35,506 nt of DNA, taken from positions 1-35,506 of the IMG/VR virus record IMGVR_UViG_3300036985_004569; one strand, 5' to 3'. Shown piece by piece: positions 1 through 8,329 of this stretch (the first letter of the stretch is position 1; the number at the start of each line of letters is the position of its first letter). The stretch is from a virus. Under the pieces are notes generated by a model that saw only the letters and a list, made by a program, of their open reading frames with translations, was not told where the DNA came from and did no database searches. Position numbers and translations under genes: made by a program.

Positions 1-1
1 C

Positions 2-1243
2 ACCGATATGACCGTCGGGCAGCAGCTCGGCGGCACGGCTAAGGCCGTTGAGGACGCCGCGACGTCGATACCGGTTGTGGGCGACATCATTAACGCCCGG
101 CGCGGGGAGAGCCTGATTAACGCTAACAAGGCCGCGTTCCGCGAGGTAGGCGGAGATGGCTTGGGCTACGGCAAGGACGCCCTAGAGGAGCTGAAGAAGC
201 GCCGGAACGACGCATACCTGAATGCGCTTGGTGGCCGCTCCTTTGATCTGAACAACCCCGAGTTCACGCAAGAGATGGCGGACGCGCTTGTCGCGCGCAA
301 CACCCTCACCGACGAGTTTAAGCCGCAGTTCGACACCGCAGTCGCTAACAGCCTGAGCGGCACCTCAATCGGCGACACTGGCATCATGATGGGTGAGGGC
401 TATCAGCAGGCCCAGCGGAAACTTACCAGCTACAAGCCCAAGCGGGGCACCGGCTTCGAGCAGGACTTCCGCAACGCTTTGAGTGGTGTTGGCACCACGC
501 TTCGCAATCAAGTGGAGCGCGACGCCCCCGAAGTTATCCCAGACCTTCGCGCAGCGGACACGATGTATCGCGGCGAGAATATACTGAAAGACGCAACGGA
601 TCGCTCGCGTTTCGACGTGCTCGGTTTGGGCGGCGACGTGTTCCGCCCCGGAGATCTCAGCGCCGCCGTACGCACAAGCGGGAAGCGCTATGAGGGTGAA
701 GTTCCGCTGGATGATTTTGCGGCAGCAGCGCAAAACGTGCTGCCGTCCAAACTCCCCGAAAGCGGCACGTTTCGGCGTGCTGCGATCGGTGCGCTGACAA
801 TCGGCGGTCTTGGCGGAGTCCTCGGCGCGGGTTCTTCCGTCGGGGGCGAAAACAAAGCCTCTGACATTGTCCAAGGCGGCGCGGAGGGCGCAGCCTTGCC
901 GCTCGCCACGATACTCGCGCTGTCTGCGGGCGGCTCTCGCAAAGGGCAGCGCGCTCTCAGCAAGTTGCTCTTTAGTCGGCCCGAGGTGGCTAGGCGACTT
1001 GGCACTCTTGCCGAAAAGTATGCACCGAAAGGCAGCCCCGCCCTAACGCCGGTTTTTGTGCAAGGCGCTGAGCCCGACGACACCGAGGGCGTCTTCTACG
1101 ACGCGGAGACGAACACCATCCTGCTGCCGGACGGAACCCGCGTTGACACCAACGGCGATCCTATCGTGGGCATGGCTCTCGGTGGGCGCGTTAAGCTTCC
1201 CCCCGCTAGAAACCGCGCAGAACTAATCAACAGGTATCGCTAG
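2..1243 (+). CDS. Large virion/internal protein, C-terminal part (5'-truncated)
   Basis: The reading frame is open from the window edge. A Met lies at position 8, but the first visible residues (a stretch with SIPVVGDIINARRG and NKAAFREVG) read like the interior of a large protein, so the true start is probably upstream; this is an inference. About 411 residues are visible. A charged helical region comes first, then a Gly/Ala-rich hydrophobic stretch near residues 257-310 (AIGALTIGGLGGVLGAG, then PLATILALSAGG) that could insert in a membrane. The C-terminus carries an ALGGRV motif (residues 390-395), also seen in the next gene. Its stop overlaps the GTG start of the next gene by one base (TAGTG), implying coupling. 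Role inferred from context: an ejected/internal virion protein of the late operon. No catalytic motif recognised. Confidence 0.7.
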   Translation, partial: TDMTVGQQLGGTAKAVEDAATSIPVVGDIINARRGESLINANKAAFREVGGDGLGYGKDALEELKKRRNDAYLNALGGRSFDLNNPEFTQEMADALVARNTLTDEFKPQFDTAVANSLSGTSIGDTGIMMGEGYQQAQRKLTSYKPKRGTGFEQDFRNALSGVGTTLRNQVERDAPEVIPDLRAADTMYRGENILKDATDRSRFDVLGLGGDVFRPGDLSAAVRTSGKRYEGEVPLDDFAAAAQNVLPSKLPESGTFRRAAIGALTIGGLGGVLGAGSSVGGENKASDIVQGGAEGAALPLATILALSAGGSRKGQRALSKLLFSRPEVARRLGTLAEKYAPKGSPALTPVFVQGAEPDDTEGVFYDAETNTILLPDGTRVDTNGDPIVGMALGGRVKLPPARNRAELINRYR

Positions 1244-3417
1244 TGGCCAAGAAGCCGTCGTTTCTTGACCAGCTATACCCCGGCAGGGCTTCCGTCGATA
1301 CGGATCCCTTTGCCGTGCCAGTGGGATCCGTACTGGAGCGCCTCACGGGCCAGAAGACGTTGCCAAAGGGCCGGCGGCGCGACCTGAACGTCCGCATAAG
1401 CCGCGCGCCGACGATCTCAACGCCCCGCCCGAATACGTTGCAGCGGGTCTCCGACGCGCTGCGCACCGTCGGCACCGGGGGCGTGGGGCAGGCCCTCGAC
1501 GCGGGCGAGGCGCTGACGGGTGTCGGGAGCCTGTACGACAGCGCCATTCGGGGCGCGCGCCAAGTGGGCTACGGGGACGCCTACACGGACAACCCGGACC
1601 TCCAAGAAGAGGACGCGCGGAACCTAATCATTAACGGCCTGTTCGGGGCCGCAGGGCCTCTGGGCAAGGGCGCTCTGCGTGTCGCCCGCCGCATCCCCGG
1701 CGTGGACAGCGCCGTGAACCGCGCCGTGAACTACCTTCGCGAAGTGCCCGGCGGCCGGCTGGTGGACCCGGATTACATTGAGGGCGCGTTCTCCGTCCGG
1801 CCGCCTGCTGCGGCCGAGATGGCCGTGCCGCGCCTGACTGGCCCCGCGCCGGCTGTGGCTGAGCTGGCCGTGCCGCGCCTGACTGGCCCCGCGCGGCCTC
1901 TCGCGCTCCCCGCGCCGGGTCCGGGGCTTCCGCCACTTGCGTCCAAACCGCGTGGCGGCCAGTTCTGGACCGATCGCATGTATGCTGGCACGAACATGTC
2001 CCCCGAGTTGGCCGCGCGGCGGACGCGCGAAAACGCGGAGCTTGGCGCGGCACTCGGCAATTGGGAGCCGGAAGACTACGGCGTCGTCAACATGGGCGGG
2101 GCGGTTCCACAAACGGCACAGCTCGGCGACTGGCTGGAGAGGACACTCGCCAAGTACTACAAGACGGACTTCGGCGCGCCCGAGGATCCGCTGCGCTCGC
2201 TCGCCGAGCGGGGCCTGCACTACGACCCTGAGATGACGCCCGAACGGTGGCGCGATACCGTCAACAGTTACTTGCAGGAGGACACCATCGGCGACGTCCT
2301 CCTGCCCCCCGCGAGGAGGGGTGCTATGCCCGGCGCCGGAAACGAGCTGCGCGCCGCGGCCATGCTGTCGATGCCGTGGCTCGCCAAGCAGCCCGTGACG
2401 GACAACATTTACGGCATCGGCCAAGGCGGCCTTGACCTCAGCCACTTCACGGACGAGATGCGTAACGCCATGGATGTCGCGTCCTCCGGCCTGCCCGCGG
2501 ACCTCGCCGTGCGCCCCGAGAGCCTCCAGCGCATGACGTTCCCGCAGGCCGTGGAGCAAGTCGGCAAGATCAACCAGTATCGCGCCAAGGAGATGGAGCG
2601 CGCCGCTCTGGACGCGCAGAACAATCCCGTGACGCACGTCTTCAAAGAATACGCCGACGACAACCCTATGGGCTTGAAGTGGGTTGAGATGGCGCCGCCC
2701 AAGGGCGATGGGCCGACCAACTACGACGTTAAAGACGAGTTGGGCAAGGCCCTCAAATACGAGGGCGACACGATGGGCCACTGCGTGGGTGGCTACTGCC
2801 CGGACGTCATGTCCGGCAAGTCGCGCATCTTCTCGCTGCGCGACGCCAAGGGCGAGCCGCACGTGACGGTGGAGACGTCGCCAGTTGATCCTAACAGCGC
2901 GGCTGTGGCACATTTGCGCGCGCTGGGAGTTTATCCTGACTGGGTGGCGCATTTGCGGGATAACCCGCGCGGCCGCTTGGAAGACACGCATGCGCTAGGT
3001 GCTAAGTTCTTGGAGGCACGTGGGCTTCCCCCTACAGATTACTCCGGGCAAGACATCATCCAGATCAAGGGCAAGGGCAACCGCGCGCCCAAGGACGACT
3101 ACCTGCCATTCGTGCAGGACTTCGTGAAGAGCGGCCAGTGGGGCAACGTGGGCGACCTGCGGAACACGCAACTGGTGAAGCTGCCGGACGGGCGGTACAT
3201 CACGCAGCAGCAGTATGACGATGTCGTCCGCGGCGACATGCTGGACGACAACTACCAGTCGTATGACTTCAGTGCTCGCGGCTTTCCGCGTGACCCCAGC
3301 GGTATGGCCCCCGAGGACTGGCAACAGTTCAGCCGCCACTTCGAGGGCTACGCCATCGGCGGCCGCGTGTCCGCCGATCGTTGCTTCACCCGCCACCCGC
3401 TTTCTGCTAAGGGATAA
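1243..3417 (+). CDS. PcfJ-motif polyvalent-like virion protein
   Basis: Protein of 724 residues with a GTG start overlapping the previous stop by one base. Residues 511-544 hold MGHCVGGY, a DVMSGKSRIFSLRD segment and PHVTVE, spaced as in PcfJ-type domains (Cys-Val-Gly, then an Ser-Leu-Arg-Asp segment, then a Val-Thr-Val-Glu strand). PcfJ-like domains occur in conjugative elements and in phage 'polyvalent' proteins thought to enter the cell with DNA; their biochemical activity is not settled. Around residues 190-220 a Pro/Ala-rich linker carries a 15-residue duplication (AVPRLTGPA twice). VNMGGAV occurs near residue 283 and AIGGRV at 704-709, matching the GGxV motif of neighbouring proteins. 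The position between two other large proteins suggests a late, virion-associated product. Function is inferred, not shown. Confidence 0.75.
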   Translation: MAKKPSFLDQLYPGRASVDTDPFAVPVGSVLERLTGQKTLPKGRRRDLNVRISRAPTISTPRPNTLQRVSDALRTVGTGGVGQALDAGEALTGVGSLYDSAIRGARQVGYGDAYTDNPDLQEEDARNLIINGLFGAAGPLGKGALRVARRIPGVDSAVNRAVNYLREVPGGRLVDPDYIEGAFSVRPPAAAEMAVPRLTGPAPAVAELAVPRLTGPARPLALPAPGPGLPPLASKPRGGQFWTDRMYAGTNMSPELAARRTRENAELGAALGNWEPEDYGVVNMGGAVPQTAQLGDWLERTLAKYYKTDFGAPEDPLRSLAERGLHYDPEMTPERWRDTVNSYLQEDTIGDVLLPPARRGAMPGAGNELRAAAMLSMPWLAKQPVTDNIYGIGQGGLDLSHFTDEMRNAMDVASSGLPADLAVRPESLQRMTFPQAVEQVGKINQYRAKEMERAALDAQNNPVTHVFKEYADDNPMGLKWVEMAPPKGDGPTNYDVKDELGKALKYEGDTMGHCVGGYCPDVMSGKSRIFSLRDAKGEPHVTVETSPVDPNSAAVAHLRALGVYPDWVAHLRDNPRGRLEDTHALGAKFLEARGLPPTDYSGQDIIQIKGKGNRAPKDDYLPFVQDFVKSGQWGNVGDLRNTQLVKLPDGRYITQQQYDDVVRGDMLDDNYQSYDFSARGFPRDPSGMAPEDWQQFSRHFEGYAIGGRVSADRCFTRHPLSAKG
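1820..1893 (+). repeat. Two-copy 45-bp tandem repeat in the PcfJ-motif gene
   Basis: Identical 29-base blocks begin at 1820 and 1865, one 45-base (15-codon) period apart. Each encodes MAVPRLTGPA or LAVPRLTGPA in a Pro/Ala-rich linker. The period is a multiple of three, so copy-number change would keep the frame. Confidence 0.85.
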
Positions 3418-3419
3418 CC

Positions 3420-5444
3420 ATGAGCCTCGCATCAAACATAGGTAAGTGGCTCCTCCGCGAAGTGCCCGAGGCCGCCGAGGGTATGGTCGAGCGCGTGGCC
3501 GCTCAGTTCGCCAAGCGGAAGTCCACTGCCGCCACCCGCGCGGAGGCCAAGGCCGCCCTTGAGGCTGTCATGCAGCGCATGCCCGAGGGCGTGGACTTCG
3601 CGGTAACACCGTCGGCGCCCAGTCTGGCCGTGACGCGCGCGGCGGCCGCGCCGAAAGTGATGCAACGCAAGACGCGTAACATTTCCGCCACCAAGGCGGG
3701 GGGCCAGAAAATCTCCGGCGCGCCCATCGGTGTCAATACGGCAGGCGACGAGGCACTTCGCCGCAAGAGTTACAGCAACACCATGGAGGCCGGGCGCGCG
3801 GGGGCTGGCTGGTACGACGACAGCGGGGCGTCCATCCTCTCGCACACGGGCGATGACGCGGCGGAGGCCCGCCGCGCGGCTGAAGTTTTCTCAATCACAT
3901 CCTCCGGCACGAGTGTCCCCTCGAATAGAGGCTTCGCCGTGAAGGGCATCAACCAAGCCTCCTTCGGGGATCCCGTCGTGACGGGGCGCTTCCCCGCAGC
4001 CATGGGCTCGCAAATTGAGGATCTTTACACGGGCGGGAGCGGCACGGCCGTGACCGGGCTGAAGCGGACGCCCTTCGCGGACCAACTGGCCATCGGCGGG
4101 GGTTTCTACAATCCGGGCGTGACGGGCCAAGGGCACCGTGGCGTTCACGACATATGGGACGGCGAGGCGTGGGGCTATACGGACGCGCAGGGGCGCCCCC
4201 TTCGGGGCACCTTCAGTGACGCCCAGCACAACTGGATGGACCGTCAAATGCAGACGGTCCTCAAGAAGTACGCGAATGATCCAGATATTCGGGGCCTGCC
4301 GGGGCGCGGTCAGGCGGCCACGTGGACGGGCGCCAAAATACAGGCGGGAGACATCGCGCCCGAGGATGCGGCGTACAGTTTCGCGGATGCCATCCCAGTG
4401 GACTACGCGCAGGGCAGTCGGGAGGCGATTTCCGGCTCCAACACGGGCAACATGCAGGGCCTCCTCGACGCGCCCTTCGCGGATCGTAAGGCGTACACGG
4501 ACGAGTTCATGCCCATCTTCATCGACGATGCCGGGCGGGATCGCATAGCGCTCAATAACAACATGCTCACGGGGCCCGCATTCGAGGGGCCGGGCATTTA
4601 CGAGGGGATAAATCCGGGCAGGCAGGTGCAGTACGCCGTTGGCACTGAGCGCGTGGACGTGCCGGGGCTGAAGGGCAAAGACCCGCGCATTGACGACGCA
4701 TCGAAGGGCCTCATGCTCAACAACGAGGCCATCTTCGGACTGCTCGGCGGGCAGAAGGGCATAGCCGGGAACCGCTTCTACGGTGGGCTCCCACGGGCCC
4801 GCTCGGACGCATTCGAGTTGGACTTGGGGGGCCGCCCGATTTCCTACGATGAGGGTGAGAGAACGCTCAGAACCCTCTTGCAAGCGGGCTTCGGCGCGGA
4901 TGACTTCGCCATCGTGCCGTCCCCCCGTGGTGTACGCGCGAAGGATCTTGGCGTCTACGAGGACGATCTGGCGCGCATGCGGACCGAAGACCCGGAGATG
5001 TACGCGAAGGCCATCCGCGACCGCACGGATCGTCTGAACCGTCTCTCCGATGCACTCGGCCGTGAACTCGGGGGGAAGAGTACGCCCGGATACATGGACA
5101 GCATTTACGCGGAGAACGCGTGGGACACGCCCGAGGGCGCGCTGGGCCAGCAGTATCTGCCCCTTATTTTCCCCGAGGGGCGCCCGCAATTCGTTGATCG
5201 CTTCAACGCCATTGCTCCCAGTATGGCCGAGAAATTGCGCGATTTGGACAGGCGCTTCTCAAGGGACCACGGCCTCACCATCTCCAGCAATCTGGACGAC
5301 ATGCGTGCCGCCATCGCGGGTAGTGGTGAGGCCGGCCTTCGCGAGCTTATCCGCAAGCGCGGCATGGCCGCGGGCGGTCTAGTTGAGCGCGATATGGTCA
5401 ACGCTGCGGGGGATCTTGGTCTTCTGGCGGCGAAGTATGCTTGA
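3420..5444 (+). CDS. Large unknown late protein, probable internal virion protein
   Basis: Protein of 674 residues. ATG lies two bases after the previous stop with AAGGGA upstream, so it is the third gene of the same operon. The N-terminus (first ~80 residues) is helical and rich in Ala/Arg/Glu. The middle is soluble and Gly/Asp/Trp-rich with an AGWYDDSGASI stretch near residue 130. The C-terminus has RGMAAGGLV (GGLV at 652-655) followed by about 20 residues, like the GGxV endings of the two upstream proteins. No enzyme motif recognised and no transmembrane segment apparent. Its last 47 bases overlap tail-to-tail with a small minus-strand gene. By position it is the last gene of a late operon and most likely a virion or ejected protein; this is inference from neighbours only. 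Confidence 0.7.
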   Translation: MSLASNIGKWLLREVPEAAEGMVERVAAQFAKRKSTAATRAEAKAALEAVMQRMPEGVDFAVTPSAPSLAVTRAAAAPKVMQRKTRNISATKAGGQKISGAPIGVNTAGDEALRRKSYSNTMEAGRAGAGWYDDSGASILSHTGDDAAEARRAAEVFSITSSGTSVPSNRGFAVKGINQASFGDPVVTGRFPAAMGSQIEDLYTGGSGTAVTGLKRTPFADQLAIGGGFYNPGVTGQGHRGVHDIWDGEAWGYTDAQGRPLRGTFSDAQHNWMDRQMQTVLKKYANDPDIRGLPGRGQAATWTGAKIQAGDIAPEDAAYSFADAIPVDYAQGSREAISGSNTGNMQGLLDAPFADRKAYTDEFMPIFIDDAGRDRIALNNNMLTGPAFEGPGIYEGINPGRQVQYAVGTERVDVPGLKGKDPRIDDASKGLMLNNEAIFGLLGGQKGIAGNRFYGGLPRARSDAFELDLGGRPISYDEGERTLRTLLQAGFGADDFAIVPSPRGVRAKDLGVYEDDLARMRTEDPEMYAKAIRDRTDRLNRLSDALGRELGGKSTPGYMDSIYAENAWDTPEGALGQQYLPLIFPEGRPQFVDRFNAIAPSMAEKLRDLDRRFSRDHGLTISSNLDDMRAAIAGSGEAGLRELIRKRGMAAGGLVERDMVNAAGDLGLLAAKYA

Positions 5445-5565
5445 GGTCGGCCGCAGCCGTTCGCTTGTACTTGCCCTTGTCGTAGTACCCTCGCGGGGAG
5501 GGCCTGCTGTAGTAGGCTCGACCGCTCTTCGATAGGGTTGCCAGCCATTCGTCAAATTTGGACAT
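5398..5565 (-). CDS. Small basic protein, 55 aa, last gene of the early strand
   Basis: ATG at 5565 with AAAGGAT seven bases upstream. The product begins MSKFDEWLATLSKSGRAYY and continues with a Tyr/Arg/Lys-rich segment (RGYYDKGKYKR). Its ribosome site overlaps the stop of the preceding 53-aa gene, so the three small genes from 5958 form one unit. Its 3' end overlaps the convergent plus-strand gene by 47 bases. No family recognised. Confidence 0.55.
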   Translation of the reverse strand: MSKFDEWLATLSKSGRAYYSRPSPRGYYDKGKYKRTAAADLKHTSPPEDQDPPQR

Positions 5566-5569
5566 ATGT

Positions 5570-5731
5570 CTATCCTTTCAGTATTACCAATCGCCCACTG
5601 TCAATCGCCGCCGTGGTCAGCGGATCGCGCCCCCGGAGCAGGGCGTGAATGAGTTTCGCCTCCCTGCCGCCAATGCGCTTGCGGCTGGCCCTGATGGCGG
5701 CATTCACTGCGTCTTCGTTGTACGTGGCCAT
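5570..5731 (-). CDS. Small unknown protein, 53 aa
   Basis: Begins MATYNEDAVNAAIRASRKRI. The start overlaps the stop of the upstream gene as TGATG, with GAGGAG upstream, indicating translational coupling. The sequence is predicted helical and basic (IGGREAKLIHALLRGRDPL), compatible with a small nucleic-acid- or protein-binding peptide. No family recognised. Confidence 0.6.
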   Translation of the reverse strand: MATYNEDAVNAAIRASRKRIGGREAKLIHALLRGRDPLTTAAIDSGRLVILKG

Positions 5732-5958
5732 CAGATCGTCTCCTCTGCGTCAATGTTCTCGAGCGGCACGCGGATGCCGTAGTAGTACGCGTCGTGGCGC
5801 TCAATGCTGTGCTCCGGGAAGACCGATGGGTCCAGCCACCGGAAGCCCCCACCGTGCGCGCTGGCGCTCAGTGTTCGCGCCCCGGCGGGCACGTCGGTCG
5901 CGCCCCCGTGGCCGTAGTTGTGGCGAAATGCGTTCTTCACGCGGTGTCCGTATTGCAT
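5731..5958 (-). CDS. Small unknown protein, 75 aa, first gene after promoter P1
   Basis: ATG at 5958 with AAAGGAA upstream, directly downstream of promoter cassette P1. The product is rich in His, Tyr and Gly (NYGHGGATDVP, ASAHGGGFRWLDPS) and ends ENIDAEETI. It is the first of three coupled small genes. No signal peptide, membrane segment or known motif is visible. Confidence 0.6.
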   Translation of the reverse strand: MQYGHRVKNAFRHNYGHGGATDVPAGARTLSASAHGGGFRWLDPSVFPEHSIERHDAYYYGIRVPLENIDAEETI

Positions 5959-5988
5959 GCTACGTGTTCCTTTCGTTGCTGATGACCC

Positions 5989-6017
5989 CCCTTAAAGCGG
6001 GTGCTTTACTCTGTCAA
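5989..6017 (-). promoter_or_regulatory. Early promoter/operator cassette P1
   Basis: Reading the minus strand: TTGACA (6012-6017), a 17-base spacer holding the perfect inverted repeat TAAAGC-ACCC-GCTTTA (which overlaps the start of the -10), then TAAGGG at 5989-5994 as a poor -10. It is followed by the shared leader ATCAGCAACG and the RBS of the 75-aa gene. It starts 4 bases after the DUF6378 stop. It matches four other copies at 9268, 9585, 15742 and 20542. Confidence 0.75.
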
Positions 6018-6020
6018 CAA

Positions 6021-6350
6021 CTACTTACCGTCTCCCCTCGCCTCGGCCTTGAGGGCCGCGTAGGCGATGCAGTCCTCCGCGCTGTCCGCGTGGTAGGCCG
6101 ATCGCGCGAAGAGGCGCACGTCCTTCAGCACCTGCAGGAGGAGCCAGCCCTCACTCTCCGTGATGGCGCGCCCCGTGATGGCGTTGAAGGCGGCCACTGC
6201 CTTGCCCATGGAGCGCTCGCCCTCCGGGGTGTCGTACGTCTTGCCACGCTCGTGCATGAGCGCGGCGGCGCGGCCGAGCATCTCCGGGGCCTGCGCGGGC
6301 GGCACTTCGCTGTCAAACGTGACGGCCTCCTCCAGTATGTGTTCCATCAT
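6021..6350 (-). CDS. DUF6378 family protein
   Basis: Protein of 109 residues. ATG at 6350 overlaps the helicase stop as ATGA, with AAGGAG upstream; a second ATG follows immediately at 6347. The core GERSMGKAVAAFNAITGR, followed by SEGWLLLQVLKDVR and a Tyr-His-Ala-Asp-Ser segment, matches the DUF6378 pattern found in many phages and prophages, and the length is normal. Function unknown; the family is cytoplasmic and often found near replication or nucleotide-related genes. It is the last gene of the helicase operon and is followed by promoter P1. Confidence 0.8.
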   Translation of the reverse strand: MMEHILEEAVTFDSEVPPAQAPEMLGRAAALMHERGKTYDTPEGERSMGKAVAAFNAITGRAITESEGWLLLQVLKDVRLFARSAYHADSAEDCIAYAALKAEARGDGK

Positions 6351-7720
6351 CTTCGCTCCTTCATTGCCTCCAGCAGGATCTCCTGCACGGTTCTCTTCGA
6401 CTGTAGACGCTCGAAGACCATGTCGTCCACGGTGTTGCGAGCCATGATGTAGTGCACGAAGACGGGCCGATCGTAGCCCGCCTGCTTCTGGCGCATGGGG
6501 CCCACGCGCTCGATGATCTGCATGTGCGTCTCGAGGGACCAGTTGAGCCCGAAGAAGGCGAGGATGTTGCCCCCGTCCGCAAGGTTTAGGCCATGTCCTG
6601 CCGACGCAGGGTGAGCGAGTAGTATCGGGATCCGCCCGGCGTTCCACTGCCTGATCGTATCAGGGTCAGCGTCCAGCGTCCGAGCCGCAGGGAAGTGACG
6701 CCGCAGTCGCTCAAGATCGTGCTTGAAGTTATATGCCACCAGCACGGGCGCGCCGCCGGCCTCCTCGATGACGCTCTCGAGCGCCTCCAACTTCGCGTCA
6801 TGCAGCGCCTCCCACTCCGGCGCGTCGGTGTATATGGCACCGTTCGCCATCTGCAAACACTTGCCAGTGCGCACGGCCGCGTTGGCCGCCTCGACGCCCT
6901 CCAGCCCGATCTGGGCGAACATCTCCTCCTCCATGTCGTCGTACAGGCCGCGCACCTTGGGGGGCAGGTCCACGTATATTCTGTTCGTGATGGGCTCGTC
7001 CACGGGCAGTCCAGTGACGGTCAGGCAGATGTCCTGCAGCAGATCCTGCATCTCACCCTGAGCGTGCGGCTCGGGCTGCAGGCTGAAGCCGTCGTAGCCC
7101 CGCCGGAACCAGCGCTGCTCAAATGCGCTGAAGGTGCGCCCGAGGCGCTCACCCTTGTCGAGGAACCACGTCTGCCCCCACAGGTCTTTCAGGCCGTTCG
7201 CGCTGGGCGTGCCCGTCAGGCCGATGAAGCGTCGCACCTTGGTGTGCGCCACCCTGCCCAGCGCGCCCGCACGCTTGCTGCCCTGCCGGATGCGGAAGCT
7301 CTTCAGGCGCGTCAGCTCGTCCGCCACGAGGGTGGCGAATGGCCACGCCTCGCCCAGCGTCTCGCAGAGCCAGCTCAGGTTGTCGTAGGCCATGGTGTAG
7401 ATGTCCGCCGGGGCGTCCAGCGCCGCCTGCCGCTGCTTGGGCGTGCCGCTGATGACGGACACGCGCAGGTGGCTCAGGTGCGACCACTTGGTCACCTCGT
7501 CTGGCCACGTCGAGCGGGCCACGCGCTTGGGCGCCAGCACCAGCAGGGGGTACACGCCGTCCACCAGATGGAGGGCGTCCAGCGCCGTCAGTGTGGAGAC
7601 GGTCTTCCCGCCGCCCATCGGCATCCACAGCGCCGTGCGGGGGTGCTCGTAGAGCCAGTCCATCGCATCGAGCTGGTAGTCGTGCGGCACGAAGGTGCGC
7701 GTCACCGGCAGTCCTCGCAT
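6347..7720 (-). CDS. SNF2/DEAD-like superfamily 2 helicase
   Basis: ATP-dependent DNA translocase/helicase of superfamily 2, phage SNF2-like type, 457 residues from ATG 7720 (GGGAG six bases upstream). GTG codons at 7732 and 7705 are alternatives; the latter would overlap the upstream stop as GTGA. Motifs in order: Q-like region VPHDYQLDAM, Walker A MGGGKT (35-40), motif II ADELTRLKS (Asp-Glu at 134-135), motif III LTGTP (168-172), motif V SAGHGLNLADGG and motif VI IERVGPMRQK with its arginines. The set is complete, so it should be active. Such helicases travel with the DUF2815/DUF2800/PolA/VRR-NUC module and are presumed to act in replication or recombination. Confidence 0.92.
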   Translation of the reverse strand: MRGLPVTRTFVPHDYQLDAMDWLYEHPRTALWMPMGGGKTVSTLTALDALHLVDGVYPLLVLAPKRVARSTWPDEVTKWSHLSHLRVSVISGTPKQRQAALDAPADIYTMAYDNLSWLCETLGEAWPFATLVADELTRLKSFRIRQGSKRAGALGRVAHTKVRRFIGLTGTPSANGLKDLWGQTWFLDKGERLGRTFSAFEQRWFRRGYDGFSLQPEPHAQGEMQDLLQDICLTVTGLPVDEPITNRIYVDLPPKVRGLYDDMEEEMFAQIGLEGVEAANAAVRTGKCLQMANGAIYTDAPEWEALHDAKLEALESVIEEAGGAPVLVAYNFKHDLERLRRHFPAARTLDADPDTIRQWNAGRIPILLAHPASAGHGLNLADGGNILAFFGLNWSLETHMQIIERVGPMRQKQAGYDRPVFVHYIMARNTVDDMVFERLQSKRTVQEILLEAMKERR

Positions 7721-7881
7721 CGGTGCTCCCACTCGCCCTTCACCAAGCGGGCGACACCCCCGTGGCTCTTATACTCGTCGTAAGCCTCGTGGAACTCGAG
7801 GCCGTCCGCCTCGAAGGTTTCCCCGCACTCGTCGCACTCAAAGTTGGTCGTGCCGATGCGGTAATCCTTGCGGATGCTCAT
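7702..7881 (-). CDS. Small zinc-ribbon protein, 59 aa
   Basis: ATG at 7881; begins MSIRKDYRIGTTNFECDECG. Two cysteine pairs, CDEC (residues 16-19) and CEDC (55-58), frame an acidic Phe/Tyr-rich middle, as in a single treble-clef or zinc-ribbon fold binding one Zn(II). It lies 3 bases after the upstream stop and its 3' end overlaps the helicase start region, so the two are probably translated together. Likely a nucleic-acid or protein adaptor; this is inference from the zinc ligands only. Confidence 0.7.
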   Translation of the reverse strand: MSIRKDYRIGTTNFECDECGETFEADGLEFHEAYDEYKSHGGVARLVKGEWEHRCEDCR

Positions 7882-7884
7882 GTC

Positions 7885-8157
7885 TCAGTGCCTCTTCACG
7901 AAGGAAACGGTTTCGATGTCCACGCGCGGCACGCGCCCGTAGAGGATAGTGGTCTTGGGCGGCGGCGTGCCCTCGCGCCGATGGATGCCGAAGATGTAGC
8001 CCAGCGCCTCGTCCACGGCCTCGGCGGCGGTGTCGCCGATGCCAGTGGTGTGGTAGCTGACAGACCCGGCCTGCGTGACTGCCGCCTTGGCCCAGTAGCT
8101 GGTGCCGCCGTGGCGCCTGCTGACGCTGTACGCGACGTGGATGGTGGGGTTGCTCAT
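7885..8157 (-). CDS. Conserved-looking phage protein, 90 aa
   Basis: ATG at 8157 one base after the upstream stop (TGACATG), with GAGGAG upstream. The product has alternating beta-like segments (TIHVAYSVSRRHGGTSYW), a central helix (TAAEAVDEALGYIFGIH) and a basic C-terminus, like a small double-stranded-RNA-binding or dodecin-like fold, but no family is recognised. Cytoplasmic; no signal or membrane segment. Confidence 0.65.
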   Translation of the reverse strand: MSNPTIHVAYSVSRRHGGTSYWAKAAVTQAGSVSYHTTGIGDTAAEAVDEALGYIFGIHRREGTPPPKTTILYGRVPRVDIETVSFVKRH

Positions 8158-8158
8158 G

Positions 8159-8329
8159 TCACCAGCTCCTCGGTGTGGGGTTCTTCTCCCACGACCAGCG
8201 CTCGATCGCGCCCAGTTCGGCCCACGGCAGTCGCGGAAGGCGCGTGCCGTCCACGCGCGGTAAGTAGTGCGGTTGGCGGACGAGGTCTTCCTCGTATGCT
8301 TGCTGTCCGGGTGTCACGCTGCGGCCCAT
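8159..8329 (-). CDS. Small unknown protein, 56 aa
   Basis: ATG at 8329 overlaps the stop of the DUF6011 gene as TGATG. Begins MGRSVTPGQQAYEEDLVRQP and is rich in Pro, Trp and Arg (RLPRLPWAELGAIERWSW). A longer version of the frame from 8416 would lie inside the upstream gene and is less likely. No family recognised. Confidence 0.6.
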   Translation of the reverse strand: MGRSVTPGQQAYEEDLVRQPHYLPRVDGTRLPRLPWAELGAIERWSWEKNPTPRSW

